Source of the DNA: Rathayibacter sp. VKM Ac-2754
GTDB lineage: Bacteria; Actinomycetota; Actinomycetes; Actinomycetales; Microbacteriaceae
Assembly: GCF_009807095.1 (NCBI RefSeq)
Contig: NZ_WUCC01000001.1
Coordinates: forward strand, 558,001-622,000
Direction of reading: 5' to 3'
DNA: 64,000 nucleotides
The position numbers were made by a program, and so were the translations under genes. Positions 1 through 8,378 of the stretch are shown here, piece by piece (the first letter of the stretch is position 1; every line of letters starts with the position of its first letter). Below the pieces are notes generated by a model that ran no database searches, had not been told where the DNA came from, and was given only the letters and a program-made list of their open reading frames with translations.

Positions 1-726
1 GAGTTCGGCGGCCAGACCGGCCTCCTGCCGCAGAACCCGACGATCGACAACTTCGTGAAGGTCTTCGCGGGAGTCGGCGGCGTGCCGCTCTGGCAGTTCT
101 TCCTCAACTCCACCGTGCTGGCGATCGGCTCGGTCATCGGAGTCGTCATCTCGTCGTCGATGGCGGCCTACGCCTTCGCGCGGCTCGACTTCCGCGGTCG
201 TCCGCTCTACTTCGCCCTGATGATCGGCACGCTCCTGCTGCCGATGCACGTGCTGCTCATCCCGCAGTACACGATCTTCCGCACCCTCGGGATGATGGAC
301 ACCTACTGGCCGCTGCTGATCGGAAAGTTCCTCGCGACCGAGGCGTTCTTCGTCTTCCTGATGGTGCAGTTCATCCGCAACCTGCCCCGCGAGCTCGACG
401 AGGCCGCCCGGATCGACGGAGCCGGCCACCTGCGGATCTTCGGCTCGATCACGATCCCGCTGATCCGCCCGGCCCTGATCACCTCGTCGATCTTCGCCTT
501 CATCTGGAGCTGGAACGACTTCCTCGGCCCGCTGCTCTACCTGAACACCCCCGACAAGCAGCCGCTGCCGCTGGCGCTGCGCGTCTACAACGACCAGACC
601 TCCGCCTCCGACTACGGCGCGACCATCGCGGTGTCGGTGCTCGCGCTGCTGCCGGTGCTGATCTTCTTCATCATCTTCCAGCGCTTCCTGGTCGACGGAG
701 TCGCCACGCAGGGTCTCAAGGGATGA
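1..726 (+). CDS. Carbohydrate ABC transporter permease (5' end outside window)
   Basis: Inner-membrane permease of a CUT1-type sugar importer, MalG-like. The frame is open from base 1; the first residues (EFGGQTGLLPQNPTIDNF) already match the periplasmic stretch before TM2, so the true start lies upstream. Several hydrophobic helices are visible. The EAA loop, which contacts the ATPase, is seen as ELDEAARIDGAGHLRIFGSI followed by IPLIRPAL. The C-terminus (QRFLVDGVATQGLKG) is the usual family ending. The stop overlaps the next start (ATGA). The other permease and the binding protein presumably lie upstream. Substrate unknown; the LacI regulator and oxidoreductase downstream suggest a sugar or polyol. 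Confidence 0.93.
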   Translation, partial: EFGGQTGLLPQNPTIDNFVKVFAGVGGVPLWQFFLNSTVLAIGSVIGVVISSSMAAYAFARLDFRGRPLYFALMIGTLLLPMHVLLIPQYTIFRTLGMMDTYWPLLIGKFLATEAFFVFLMVQFIRNLPRELDEAARIDGAGHLRIFGSITIPLIRPALITSSIFAFIWSWNDFLGPLLYLNTPDKQPLPLALRVYNDQTSASDYGATIAVSVLALLPVLIFFIIFQRFLVDGVATQGLKG

Positions 727-1361
727 GCTCGTCGCGCTCTCGCCGGGCCGCCCGGGACGCCCGGGCGGCCGCCGCCGACGGCACCGCGCTGCGCTGGCCG
801 GGGGCCGCGAACAAGTTCGCCCTGTTCGCCGAGGTGATGTTCACCGGAGTGCTGGTGACGGTGCTCGCACTGCCGCTGGTCACCCTGCCGCTGGCTCTCG
901 CGGTCGGCGCGCGCCACCTCCGCCGCTTCGTGCTCGACGAGCCGTCGACGCTCGCGACGGCGCTGGCGGAGGCGCGCACCGGCCTGGTCCGCTCGCTCCC
1001 GATCGGGGTCGGGCTGGTCCTCGCCTCCGCCGCATTGGCGCTCGATCTCGCGCTGGTCGCGGGCGGGACGCTGCCGGGAGCGGCGGCCGTCGGCGCGGTC
1101 TGCGCGGCGGCCCTCGCGGCCGGACTCGTGGTGCTGCTCACGGCCTCCGCCGCCTGGCAGCCCGACTCCCGCTGGGTGCCCCTGCTGAAGGAGTCCGCCG
1201 CTCGCTCGGTCCGCGACCTCCGCGGCTCGGGCGCCGTGCTGGTGGCCGTGCTGCTCGCCGTCGTCGTCACCTGGCAGCTCGCGCCGCTCGTCGTGCCGGC
1301 CCTCGGCTGCACGGTCTTCGCGGCGGTCGCCGTCCGCCTTTCGCGGACACCTGTCGAATAA
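723..1361 (+). CDS. Small membrane protein, DUF624/YesL-like
   Basis: A 212-residue hydrophobic protein with about five predicted membrane helices, translationally coupled to the sugar permease by an ATGA overlap. The pattern of a short basic N-terminus, a Trp/Gly/Asn-containing entry into TM1, a long helix ending in LPLVTLPLAL, then an amphipathic loop, fits DUF624 (YesL) proteins, which often accompany CUT1 sugar ABC operons. That assignment is by pattern and context only. Its role is unknown, perhaps assembly or regulation of the importer. Confidence 0.7.
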   Translation: MSSSRSRRAARDARAAAADGTALRWPGAANKFALFAEVMFTGVLVTVLALPLVTLPLALAVGARHLRRFVLDEPSTLATALAEARTGLVRSLPIGVGLVLASAALALDLALVAGGTLPGAAAVGAVCAAALAAGLVVLLTASAAWQPDSRWVPLLKESAARSVRDLRGSGAVLVAVLLAVVVTWQLAPLVVPALGCTVFAAVAVRLSRTPVE

Positions 1362-1397
1362 CAGCCCGCACCGGGAGTTTTGTCCGGCGCGGCGAAG

Positions 1398-1413
1398 GGC
1401 TAGCGCTTTCCCC
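1398..1413. promoter_or_regulatory. Probable LacI-family operator upstream of the LacI gene
   Basis: Near-palindrome GGGCTAGCGCTTTCCC lies about 70 bp before the LacI-family gene. It has the central CG and AA/TT flanks of LacI-family operators and resembles the two sites upstream of the oxidoreductase operon (2738-2751 and 2778-2791). Autoregulation is inferred. Confidence 0.5.
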
Positions 1414-1479
1414 CACGGTACGGCGGAGTGACAGAATGACGACCGTTGAGCGGGCACGCAGCCCGCCGAGGAGTGATCG

Positions 1480-2517
1480 ATGGCACCGAAGGATCGCACC
1501 GCGGCCGTGACCCTGCACGACGTAGCCCGCGAGTCCGGAGTGTCGCTCGCCACCGCCTCCCGCGCGCTCAACGGCAGCGCCCGCAAGGTCAACGACGCCT
1601 ACCGCGCCCGCGTGGTCGCCGCGGCCGCCAAGCTCGGCTACTCGACAAACCTGTCGGCCCAGGCCGTGGCCAAGGGCACGACCTCGACGGTCGCCCTGCT
1701 GGTCAGCGACATCGCCGACCCCTACTTCTCGAGCATCGCCTCCGGGGTGCTCGCCGCGGCCGAGGCCGCCGGTCTCGTCGTGACGATCGGAGTCACGCGC
1801 CGCGACCCGCTCCGCGAGCTCGAGCTGGTGCGCACCCTCCGCGGCGGCCGGCCGCGCGTGATGCTGCTCGCGGGCAGCCGCTTCGACGACGAGTCCTCCC
1901 GCGACGCGCTCGTCGCCGAGCTCGAGGCCTTCGAGCGCTCCGGCGGCCGGGTGGTCATGCTGAGCCAGCGCGCGCTGCCCTTCCCGACCGTCCAGCTCGA
2001 CAACCGGGCGGGCGCACAGGCTCTCGCCGTCGAGCTCGTCGCGCTCGGCTACCGCCGCTTCGCGATCGTGCACGGACCGGCGACCCTGCTCACCTCGGCC
2101 GACCGCGTGCAGGGCTTCACCGACGGCCTCGCCGCGCACGGCGTGACCCTGGATCCGGCGCTCGTCGTCGAGACGGCCTTCACCCGCGACGGCGGGCACG
2201 CAGCGACCCTCCGGCTGCTCGACGAGCACGCCGACGACATCGACCTGGTCTTCGCCGTCAACGACGTCATGGCGATCGGCGCCTCCTCCGCGCTGCGATC
2301 GCGCGGCGTCGAGCCGGGCACCGGCATCGGAGTCGCGGGCTTCGACGACATCCCGACCCTGCGGGACGTGAGCCCCGCGATCACGACGGTGGCCGTGCCC
2401 CTCACCGAGATCGGGAGCTGCGCCATCGCGATGGCGCTCGACGACGACGCCGACGGCGACTCCTCCGTCGTGCTGCCGACCGCCGTCGTCGTGCGCGAGA
2501 GCACACCGGGGCGCTGA
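1480..2517 (+). CDS. LacI family transcriptional regulator
   Basis: 345-residue sugar-responsive repressor. Residues about 10-35 form the LacI helix-turn-helix (TLHDVARESGVSLATASRAL), followed by the hinge and a periplasmic-binding-protein-like sensor domain (VALLVSDIADPYFSSIASGV onward; VGIAGFDDIPTL-like motif near residue 290). The start is an ATG after a good GAGGAG site. It lies between the ABC importer genes and the oxidoreductase operon and is the obvious candidate to bind the palindromes found before both its own gene and that operon. The inducer is unknown. Confidence 0.95.
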   Translation: MAPKDRTAAVTLHDVARESGVSLATASRALNGSARKVNDAYRARVVAAAAKLGYSTNLSAQAVAKGTTSTVALLVSDIADPYFSSIASGVLAAAEAAGLVVTIGVTRRDPLRELELVRTLRGGRPRVMLLAGSRFDDESSRDALVAELEAFERSGGRVVMLSQRALPFPTVQLDNRAGAQALAVELVALGYRRFAIVHGPATLLTSADRVQGFTDGLAAHGVTLDPALVVETAFTRDGGHAATLRLLDEHADDIDLVFAVNDVMAIGASSALRSRGVEPGTGIGVAGFDDIPTLRDVSPAITTVAVPLTEIGSCAIAMALDDDADGDSSVVLPTAVVVRESTPGR

Positions 2518-2547
2518 CGCGACCCGCCCTTCCGGGCGTCGACCTCC

Positions 2548-2710
2548 GGCTCGCAGAAACACGTTCGGCTCGCGGATTCCCGCGATTCCCGCGAGCCGAA
2601 CGCGTTCTGACGAGCCCAACGTGACAACGGAGGCACCTTGGGCTCGCAGAAACACGTTCGGCTCGCGGAATCCCGCGATTCCCCCAGCCGAATGCGTTCT
2701 GACGAGCCGA
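2548..2710. repeat. Two tandem copies of a 70-bp palindromic repeat
   Basis: Copy 1 spans 2548-2618 and copy 2 spans 2641-2710. Each reads GGCTCGCAGAAACACGTTCG, then GCTCGCGG, a short centre with CCCGCGATTCCC, then the inverted arm (AGCCGAA, GCGTTCTGACGAGCC). Each can fold into a long hairpin. They fill the space between the LacI stop and the oxidoreductase promoter, so they may also act as a terminator. This family is different from the GATCGAGTAG/CGTATCGAGA repeats elsewhere in the window. Confidence 0.8.
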
Positions 2711-2737
2711 AGGTCGCCGCCGCCTCCGCACCGCGCA

Positions 2738-2791
2738 GGAAAACGGTTGCCCACCGCCCGTGGCTCGCATACGATGCGGTAAACGCTTTCC
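2738..2791 (+). promoter_or_regulatory. Promoter with two LacI-type operators for the oxidoreductase operon
   Basis: A -35 box TTGCCC (2747-2752), a 17-bp spacer and a -10 box TACGAT (2770-2775) form a convincing sigma-70 type promoter. Operator 1, GGAAAACGGTTGCC (2738-2751), overlaps the -35 box. Operator 2, GGTAAACGCTTTCC (2778-2791), lies just after the -10 box. Both are near-palindromes with a central CG typical of LacI-family sites. Occupation by the LacI protein at 1480-2517 would block RNA polymerase. That pairing is inferred from proximity. Confidence 0.65.
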
Positions 2792-2814
2792 AGCTCCCAT
2801 CGAAAGGGCTCACC

Positions 2815-4020
2815 GTGTCAGAGTCGACCACGCCCCGCACCATCGGCATCATCATGAACGGCGTCTCGGGCCGCATGGGCTACCGCCAGCACCTCGTCCG
2901 CTCGATCCTCGCCATCCGCGAGCAGGGCGGCGTCCTGCTCTCGGACGGCACCCGCGTGCAGGTCGAGCCGCTGCTCGTCGGCCGCTCCGAGGCCAAGCTC
3001 GCCGAGCTCGCCGCCAAGCACGGCCTGAAGCACTGGACCACCGACCTCGACGCCGCCCTCGCCGACCCCGCGTGGCCGATCTACGCCGACTTCCTGGTCA
3101 CCAAGGCCCGCGTGCCCGCGATCAAGAAGGCCATCGCGGCAGGCAAGGACATCTACACCGAGAAGCCCACCGCGGAGTCGTACGCCGAGGCGCTCGAGAT
3201 CGCGGAGGCGGCGAAGGCGGCCGGCATCAAGAACGGCGTCGTGCACGACAAGCTCTACCTGCCCGGCCTGCAGAAGCTCAAGCGCCTGATCGACTCCGGC
3301 TTCTTCGGCCGCATCCTCAGCGTCCGCGGCGAGTTCGGCTACTGGGTGTTCGAGGGCGACTGGCAGGACGCGCAGCGTCCCAGCTGGAACTACCGCAGCG
3401 AGGACGGCGGCGGCATCATCGTCGACATGTTCCCGCACTGGAACTACGTGCTCGAGAACCTCTTCGGCCCCATCGAGGGCGTCTACGCCAAGGCGACCAC
3501 GCACATCGACACCCGCGTCGACGAGCAGGGCGAGCCCTACACCGCGACCGCGGACGACGCGGCCTACGCGATCTTCGACGTCGCCGGCGGCATCACCGTG
3601 CAGCTCAACTCCTCCTGGGCCGTGCGCGTCGACCGCCCCGAGCTCGTCGAGTTCCAGGTCGACGGCACCCTCGGCTCGGCCGTCGTCGGCCTCTTCGGCG
3701 CCAAGGTGCAGCCGCGCGTCGCCACACCCAAGCCCACCTGGAACCCCGACCTCCCCGAGAAGCACGACTACTCGCAGGACTGGCAGGAGCTGCCCGTCAA
3801 CGACGTCTTCGAGAACGGCTTCAAGACCCAGTGGGAGCAGTTCATCCGCCACGTGGTCGAGGACGCCCCGCACGAGTACGACTTCTTCGCCGGCGCCCGC
3901 GGCGTCCGCCTCGCCGAGCTGGGCCTCGAGTCCTCCCGCGAGGGCCGCCGCATCGACGTCGCCGCGCTCGACGCGGCCGCCGACGCCGAGGCGCTGGCCT
4001 CCGTCGAGGTCGTGAAGTGA
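2815..4020 (+). CDS. Gfo/Idh/MocA family oxidoreductase
   Basis: NAD(P)-dependent sugar or polyol dehydrogenase of about 401 residues. The N-terminal Rossmann region (IGIIMNGVSGRMGYRQHL) is followed by the family's EKP motif (AAGKDIYTEKPTAESYAEAL) and a C-terminal substrate domain containing GGGIIVDMFPHWNYVLENL. I chose GTG at 2815 because GAAAGGG precedes it and the promoter lies just upstream; the frame stays open further upstream but would read through promoter and repeat. It is the first gene of a three-gene operon with 4-bp overlaps. The sequence is longer than simple inositol dehydrogenases, so the substrate is left open. Confidence 0.9.
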   Translation: MSESTTPRTIGIIMNGVSGRMGYRQHLVRSILAIREQGGVLLSDGTRVQVEPLLVGRSEAKLAELAAKHGLKHWTTDLDAALADPAWPIYADFLVTKARVPAIKKAIAAGKDIYTEKPTAESYAEALEIAEAAKAAGIKNGVVHDKLYLPGLQKLKRLIDSGFFGRILSVRGEFGYWVFEGDWQDAQRPSWNYRSEDGGGIIVDMFPHWNYVLENLFGPIEGVYAKATTHIDTRVDEQGEPYTATADDAAYAIFDVAGGITVQLNSSWAVRVDRPELVEFQVDGTLGSAVVGLFGAKVQPRVATPKPTWNPDLPEKHDYSQDWQELPVNDVFENGFKTQWEQFIRHVVEDAPHEYDFFAGARGVRLAELGLESSREGRRIDVAALDAAADAEALASVEVVK

Positions 4021-5210
4021 CCGACGTCACCCTGCTGTCTCCCGACGGCACGCTGACTCCGCTCGACGTCGGCGACGCTCCGGCCTTCGTCCGCCCCCGC
4101 TCCCCGCTCGCCTCCCGGGTCGCGTACGCCGCCGCGCACGTCGTTCCGCTCGTGCACGGCGAGAACGTCCCCGGGCACCCCGCGCAGGTCGACTGGGACG
4201 CGACCCTCGCCTTCCGGCACCACGTCTGGTCGTGGGGCCTCGGAGTCGCGGACGCGATGGACACCGCCCAGCGCAACATGGGCATGGACTGGACCGCGAC
4301 GCAGGAGCTCATCCGCCGCAGCGCCGCCGAGGCCGCGTCGGTGAAGGCCTCCGTCGTCGTCGGCGTCAACACCGACCAGCTGACCGACGACGTCGTCCCG
4401 CTCGAGCGCGTCATCGACGCGTACGTCGAGCAGCTCGAGTTCGCCGAGGACGCGGGCGCCGGAGTGGTCATGATGGCGAGCAGGCACCTCGCCCGCGCCG
4501 CGTCGTCGGCCGCCGACTACGAGCGCGTCTACGCCGCCGTGCTCGCGCGCGCCTCGCGCCCCGTCGTGCTGCACTGGCTCGGCGAGGCGTTCGACTCGGT
4601 GCTCGCCGGCTACTTCGGCTCGTCGGACGTGCCGACCGCCTCCGACACCGTCGTCCGGATCATCGAGGACAACCTGGCCTCGGTCAGCGGCATCAAGATG
4701 TCGCTGCTGAACGCGGAGTCCGAGATCGCCGTCCGCGCCCGCCTCCCCCGCGAGGCGACGCTCTACACCGGCGACGACTTCAACTACGTGCGCCTCATCG
4801 AGGGCGGCACGGATGCTGACGGCGTCACCCGCCACTCCGACGCCCTGCTGGGCGCTTTCGCCGCGGTGGCGCCGAACGCCTCCGCCGCGGTCCAGGCCCT
4901 CGACGCGGGCGACGCGGAGTCGTACCGCCGGATCCTCGGCCCGACCGAGGCCCTCTCGCGCCAGATCTTCGCCGCGCCCACGCAGTACTACAAGACCGGA
5001 GTCGCGTTCCTCTCGTGGCTCAACGGCCACCAGCAGGCGTTCTCGATGGTCGGCGGCCTGCACTCCGCGCGCTCGCTCCCGCACCTGTCCGAGATCGTGC
5101 GGCTCGCTGCCGAAGCGGGCGCCCTCGAGCGCCCGGCCCTCGCGGCGGCCCGCTGGACCCAGCTCCTGTCGCTGAGCGGCGTCGACGCGCTGAGGACGGT
5201 GCTGGTGTGA
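4017..5210 (+). CDS. DUF993 dihydrodipicolinate synthase-like protein
   Basis: About 397 residues, starting at GTG inside the preceding stop (GTGA). The sequence reads as a TIM-barrel aldolase relative: TMDWTATQELIRRSAAEA-like helix, a strand ending VVLHWLGEAFD, and a Schiff-base-type lysine candidate in VSGIKMSLLNAESE. This matches DUF993, a family placed near dihydrodipicolinate synthase and commonly found with Gfo/Idh oxidoreductases and sugar isomerases. A retro-aldol or dehydration step in sugar or polyol breakdown is inferred; no reaction is established from the sequence. Confidence 0.85.
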   Translation: MTDVTLLSPDGTLTPLDVGDAPAFVRPRSPLASRVAYAAAHVVPLVHGENVPGHPAQVDWDATLAFRHHVWSWGLGVADAMDTAQRNMGMDWTATQELIRRSAAEAASVKASVVVGVNTDQLTDDVVPLERVIDAYVEQLEFAEDAGAGVVMMASRHLARAASSAADYERVYAAVLARASRPVVLHWLGEAFDSVLAGYFGSSDVPTASDTVVRIIEDNLASVSGIKMSLLNAESEIAVRARLPREATLYTGDDFNYVRLIEGGTDADGVTRHSDALLGAFAAVAPNASAAVQALDAGDAESYRRILGPTEALSRQIFAAPTQYYKTGVAFLSWLNGHQQAFSMVGGLHSARSLPHLSEIVRLAAEAGALERPALAAARWTQLLSLSGVDALRTVLV

Positions 5211-6043
5211 CGCATCCGCGCCTCTCGCTGAACCAGGCGACCATCAAGTACGCCCCCCTCGCGACCGCGCTCGACGTGACCGCCGCCGCCGGCTGCTCCT
5301 CGATCGGCCTGTGGCGCGAGCCCGTGGCCGAGGCCGGGTTGGCGGAGTCGGTGCGCCTCGTCGCCGACAGCGGCCTGCGGGTCTCGTCGCTCTGCCGCGG
5401 CGGCTTCTTCACCCCCGTCGAGGGCCCCGAGCGCCGGGCCGCACTCGCCGAGAACCTCCGGGCGATCGACGAGACCGCCGCCCTCGGCGCCCCCGCGCTC
5501 GTGCTCGTCGCCGGCGGCCTGCCCGCCGGCTCGCGCGACCTCGTCGGCGCGCGCTCCCGAGTGCAGGACGCGCTCGCCGAGCTCGCCCCCGCCGCCCTCG
5601 CCGCGGGCGTGCAGCTCGCGATCGAGCCCCTGCACCCGATGTACGCCTCCGACCGCGCCGTCGTCTCGACCCTGAAGCAGGCCCTCGACCTCGCCGCCCC
5701 CTTCGACCCCGCTGCCGTCGGAGTCGTCGTCGACACCTTCCACGTCTGGTGGGACCCGGAGGTGCTCCCCCAGATCGCCCGCGCCGGCGCCGAGGGCCGC
5801 ATCGCCAGCTACCAGGTCTGCGACTGGGCCACCCCGCTCGCCGCCGACGTGCTGCTGTCGCGCCACTACGTCGGCGACGGCGTCATCGACTTCACGGTGC
5901 TGACGGAGGCGGTGGCCGCCACCGGCTACACCGGCGACATCGAGGTCGAGATCTTCAACCAGGCGGTGTGGGACACGGAGTACGCGGCCGTGGCTGCGCG
6001 GGTCGCGGCGGACTTCGACGAGCGGGTGGCGCCGCACCTCTGA
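5207..6043 (+). CDS. Sugar phosphate isomerase/epimerase (xylose isomerase-like TIM barrel)
   Basis: 278-residue AP-endonuclease-2-like TIM barrel. The start GTG at 5207 lies in the GTGA overlap with DUF993 and gives THPRLSLNQATIKYAPL, a normal family start. Metal-binding positions are suggested by IEPLHPMYASDRA, VVVDTFHVWWDPE and the late GDIEVEIFNQAVWD glutamate. Last gene of the operon. It probably interconverts ketose/aldose or epimeric intermediates made by the oxidoreductase. Confidence 0.88.
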   Translation: MTHPRLSLNQATIKYAPLATALDVTAAAGCSSIGLWREPVAEAGLAESVRLVADSGLRVSSLCRGGFFTPVEGPERRAALAENLRAIDETAALGAPALVLVAGGLPAGSRDLVGARSRVQDALAELAPAALAAGVQLAIEPLHPMYASDRAVVSTLKQALDLAAPFDPAAVGVVVDTFHVWWDPEVLPQIARAGAEGRIASYQVCDWATPLAADVLLSRHYVGDGVIDFTVLTEAVAATGYTGDIEVEIFNQAVWDTEYAAVAARVAADFDERVAPHL

Positions 6044-6146
6044 GCGGGCCGCTGTGGTGGCGAACCACCCGCTCGCTTCTAGCTATCGCTAGCTATTTGC
6101 CTGATTGAATCCCATTTCACTCAAGCGCCCCATCGGGGTCAGAAGT

Positions 6147-7937
6147 TCAATCAGTCTCCGGGTGAAGTCGGTTCCAATACGGCGTATAGATCAGTCGCAA
6201 GAAAAACCACCAGGCGTACGCAGAATTGACACTCGACGCGCCACCGTCTGACAGAAGTCCGTGCGCGACCTCGTTCCTCAGATTAGCGCCGGTTGGGCCA
6301 CCGAAGAGTGCTCGCATCTCGTAGACGTGATCCGCTCCGAGCACTTCGATCAGCTGCGGACGCTCGAGAAGACTACTCAATCCAATTTCCTGATGAACAC
6401 CTTCGGAGATCGTTACCGTTGACAAGCCACAATCTTGCAAGACATGCCGAATAATGTTCTCGAGCTGTGGCACAAGCATATAAAGTGCCGCGGTGAAATC
6501 GTAGTTGAAGCCAGCGGCTAGGGCACGAGCAACGGTTCGACTCCGGTCGGGCGGAACGATTGCGGAACCTTCGGCTACTGCCAGGAAATCCCGAATCCGG
6601 AGCCTATGTTCATTAGCCAGAACTTCAAGCGCCGGAAGTATGCGGCCCTTGGTGTAATACTGGAGGTGAATCTCATACCGCTGAAGCATTGCATTCCATA
6701 CGTCCGATGGGTAACCCCACGGCCCTGGCTCATCGGGACCAGACGTATGGACTATTCTCCCGTCGTTTGCAAGATGACGAACTGGGAGCAGCCCGAGTAT
6801 TGCGGAGTCCGAAAGCTGTCGCTCCGCTGCAGCGCGCTCGTCCTGCTCAGAGAGATAAGGGACAAGCGACACGAAACGTGCCGTTGCGTCCACCACAGCC
6901 TGACCCGCTATGTGGTCCTGTACCGCCGCAGCCTCAGCAGTCAGATCGATTGCCTCCGATGTAAATGACGACATCTGGTCCAGCATCGTGATGCCGCTCG
7001 AGCGGATTCGAGAAACTAAATCGTTCCCCAGATCCGACACATTCAGCCGCCTTCGTTCTGAGACGGAGATCATTCGATAGTCTTGCAACGCGGACTCATA
7101 CAGCGAATTCGCAACTGCCGCACTATCTCCCGCTCGTTGCTCCGCTTCTGAGATCCAACTTTGAACAACGGCTAGAAGCTGTCTACTCGCGGATTCAGAA
7201 TCTTGAATAGAACTATACCAATGTGCAGCGGCCCGATGTAGGTCACGGGCGATGATTGGTCGCTCGTCCGATTGAGCCAACTGCGCCAATCGGCTGGCAA
7301 TTCTTCGACGATCGACATCGTCATCCACACCGCACTTAGCGAGAAGGTTCGCAAGATCCATCGCCATTGACCCGTCGGCAATTTCGAACGCTTCCTCGAG
7401 CCGACCTCGCGCCACGTCGAGCTTATCTGAAAGGCGGAGCTGGCGCGCCAGTAGTAAATATCGTGGCCAGTTCTCCCGACCATCCCCGTACCACGAGTCC
7501 GCGTCGACTGGCAGCTGGATCCAACGGTCGACTGCGGTTCTTGCAAACTGATACGGAGAGGAGCCAAATCGCCGAATCCACAACATGTCACCGACTCTCG
7601 CGGCGAGCTTATTATCTGGCAGGTCCGATAGAAGGTCAGCCAGAAATTGGAGGTCAAGCTCACTTAGATCGTCAGGCAGGAACGACCGCCTACCACCCAT
7701 CCGAATCATGGCCAGGTAGGGTTCATGCATCTGCTCTTCGTCAGGAATTAGAGAACTGACGCCTGCCAGCACGGCACACGCAGAGGCCGCTTCAAGATCT
7801 TCTAAATCAGCGCTGGTCTGAGCCAACTCGTTGAAGGTGCCCCAAAGTTCTACGAAGTCTTGGTTTCCCGCGAGACGGACTCGCCAGTTGGTGCGTTCCA
7901 GCGCCGCCAGAGAGGGTGTTGCGTTGAACTCCGGCAT
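6147..7937 (-). CDS. DUF4209 protein with C-terminal HEPN-type motif
   Basis: 596-residue protein encoded in clearly lower-GC DNA than its neighbours, with many A/T-ending codons, so likely horizontally acquired. The N-terminal two thirds are alpha-helical without a recognised motif. The C-terminal region (PQLENIIRHVLQDCG, later NLRNEVAHGLL) matches DUF4209. R554-N-E-V-A-H559 fits the R-N-x3-H pattern of HEPN ribonuclease active sites. DUF4209 proteins are uncharacterised; HEPN RNases often act in toxin-antitoxin or anti-phage systems. No partner nucleotidyltransferase is adjacent, and the nearest genes are host-like. An abortive-infection role is inference only. Confidence 0.8.
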   Translation of the reverse strand: MPEFNATPSLAALERTNWRVRLAGNQDFVELWGTFNELAQTSADLEDLEAASACAVLAGVSSLIPDEEQMHEPYLAMIRMGGRRSFLPDDLSELDLQFLADLLSDLPDNKLAARVGDMLWIRRFGSSPYQFARTAVDRWIQLPVDADSWYGDGRENWPRYLLLARQLRLSDKLDVARGRLEEAFEIADGSMAMDLANLLAKCGVDDDVDRRRIASRLAQLAQSDERPIIARDLHRAAAHWYSSIQDSESASRQLLAVVQSWISEAEQRAGDSAAVANSLYESALQDYRMISVSERRRLNVSDLGNDLVSRIRSSGITMLDQMSSFTSEAIDLTAEAAAVQDHIAGQAVVDATARFVSLVPYLSEQDERAAAERQLSDSAILGLLPVRHLANDGRIVHTSGPDEPGPWGYPSDVWNAMLQRYEIHLQYYTKGRILPALEVLANEHRLRIRDFLAVAEGSAIVPPDRSRTVARALAAGFNYDFTAALYMLVPQLENIIRHVLQDCGLSTVTISEGVHQEIGLSSLLERPQLIEVLGADHVYEMRALFGGPTGANLRNEVAHGLLSDGGASSVNSAYAWWFFLRLIYTPYWNRLHPETD

Positions 7938-8378
7938 CGACGCTCCCCAGTCATCCCGACTGCGTCGTTCAGATCACGGTTATCTCGAACTGTGTCAGGA
8001 CTGTCCTAAACTGTATGCCCCGAAGGTGGACGAGGACAACCCAACTCAACCACAGCCATTGAGCGACATCCACCGGCCTAAGTCGGGGCCGATTCCTCCG
8101 CTGGCAGCCGCCACCACTGCTCGCTACACTCCCCGCTCAGAACCAAGCCGACTCCCGATTCGTCACTTGCTCGATCCGCGTCGATGGAGAAGTTGTCTCT
8201 ACCGACTTCACCTTTGGGCTGCTCGCCATCGCGTCATGTCAGCGCTGACCGCTCTGAACTCCCGCACATGCCAATTGTCCATTCGACTGCAATTGCACCT
8301 CGCAGATGGCGGCGGACTTCGAGGAGCATGATGGTGCTCTCGCGATCCGGCGCGTCTCCTGGATCCACCCCGACGCTG
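7938..8378. other. 441-bp gap without a convincing gene
   Basis: Lower-GC intergenic DNA between two minus-strand genes. It must hold the DUF4209 promoter (near 7940-8010 on the minus strand). On the plus strand, a frame ending at the TGA 8246-8248 reads ADSRFVTCSIRVDG then EVVSTDFTFGLLAIASCQR. That looks protein-like but has no start codon I can support, so it may be a remnant 3' end. Nothing else is recognised. Confidence 0.4.

Noticed and set aside
6050-6146. Possible attachment site or tRNA remnant at the boundary of the low-GC gene
   Set aside because: TAGCTATCGCTAGCTA is palindromic, but there is no tRNA-like cloverleaf, no integrase and no matching direct repeat near 8.3 kb.
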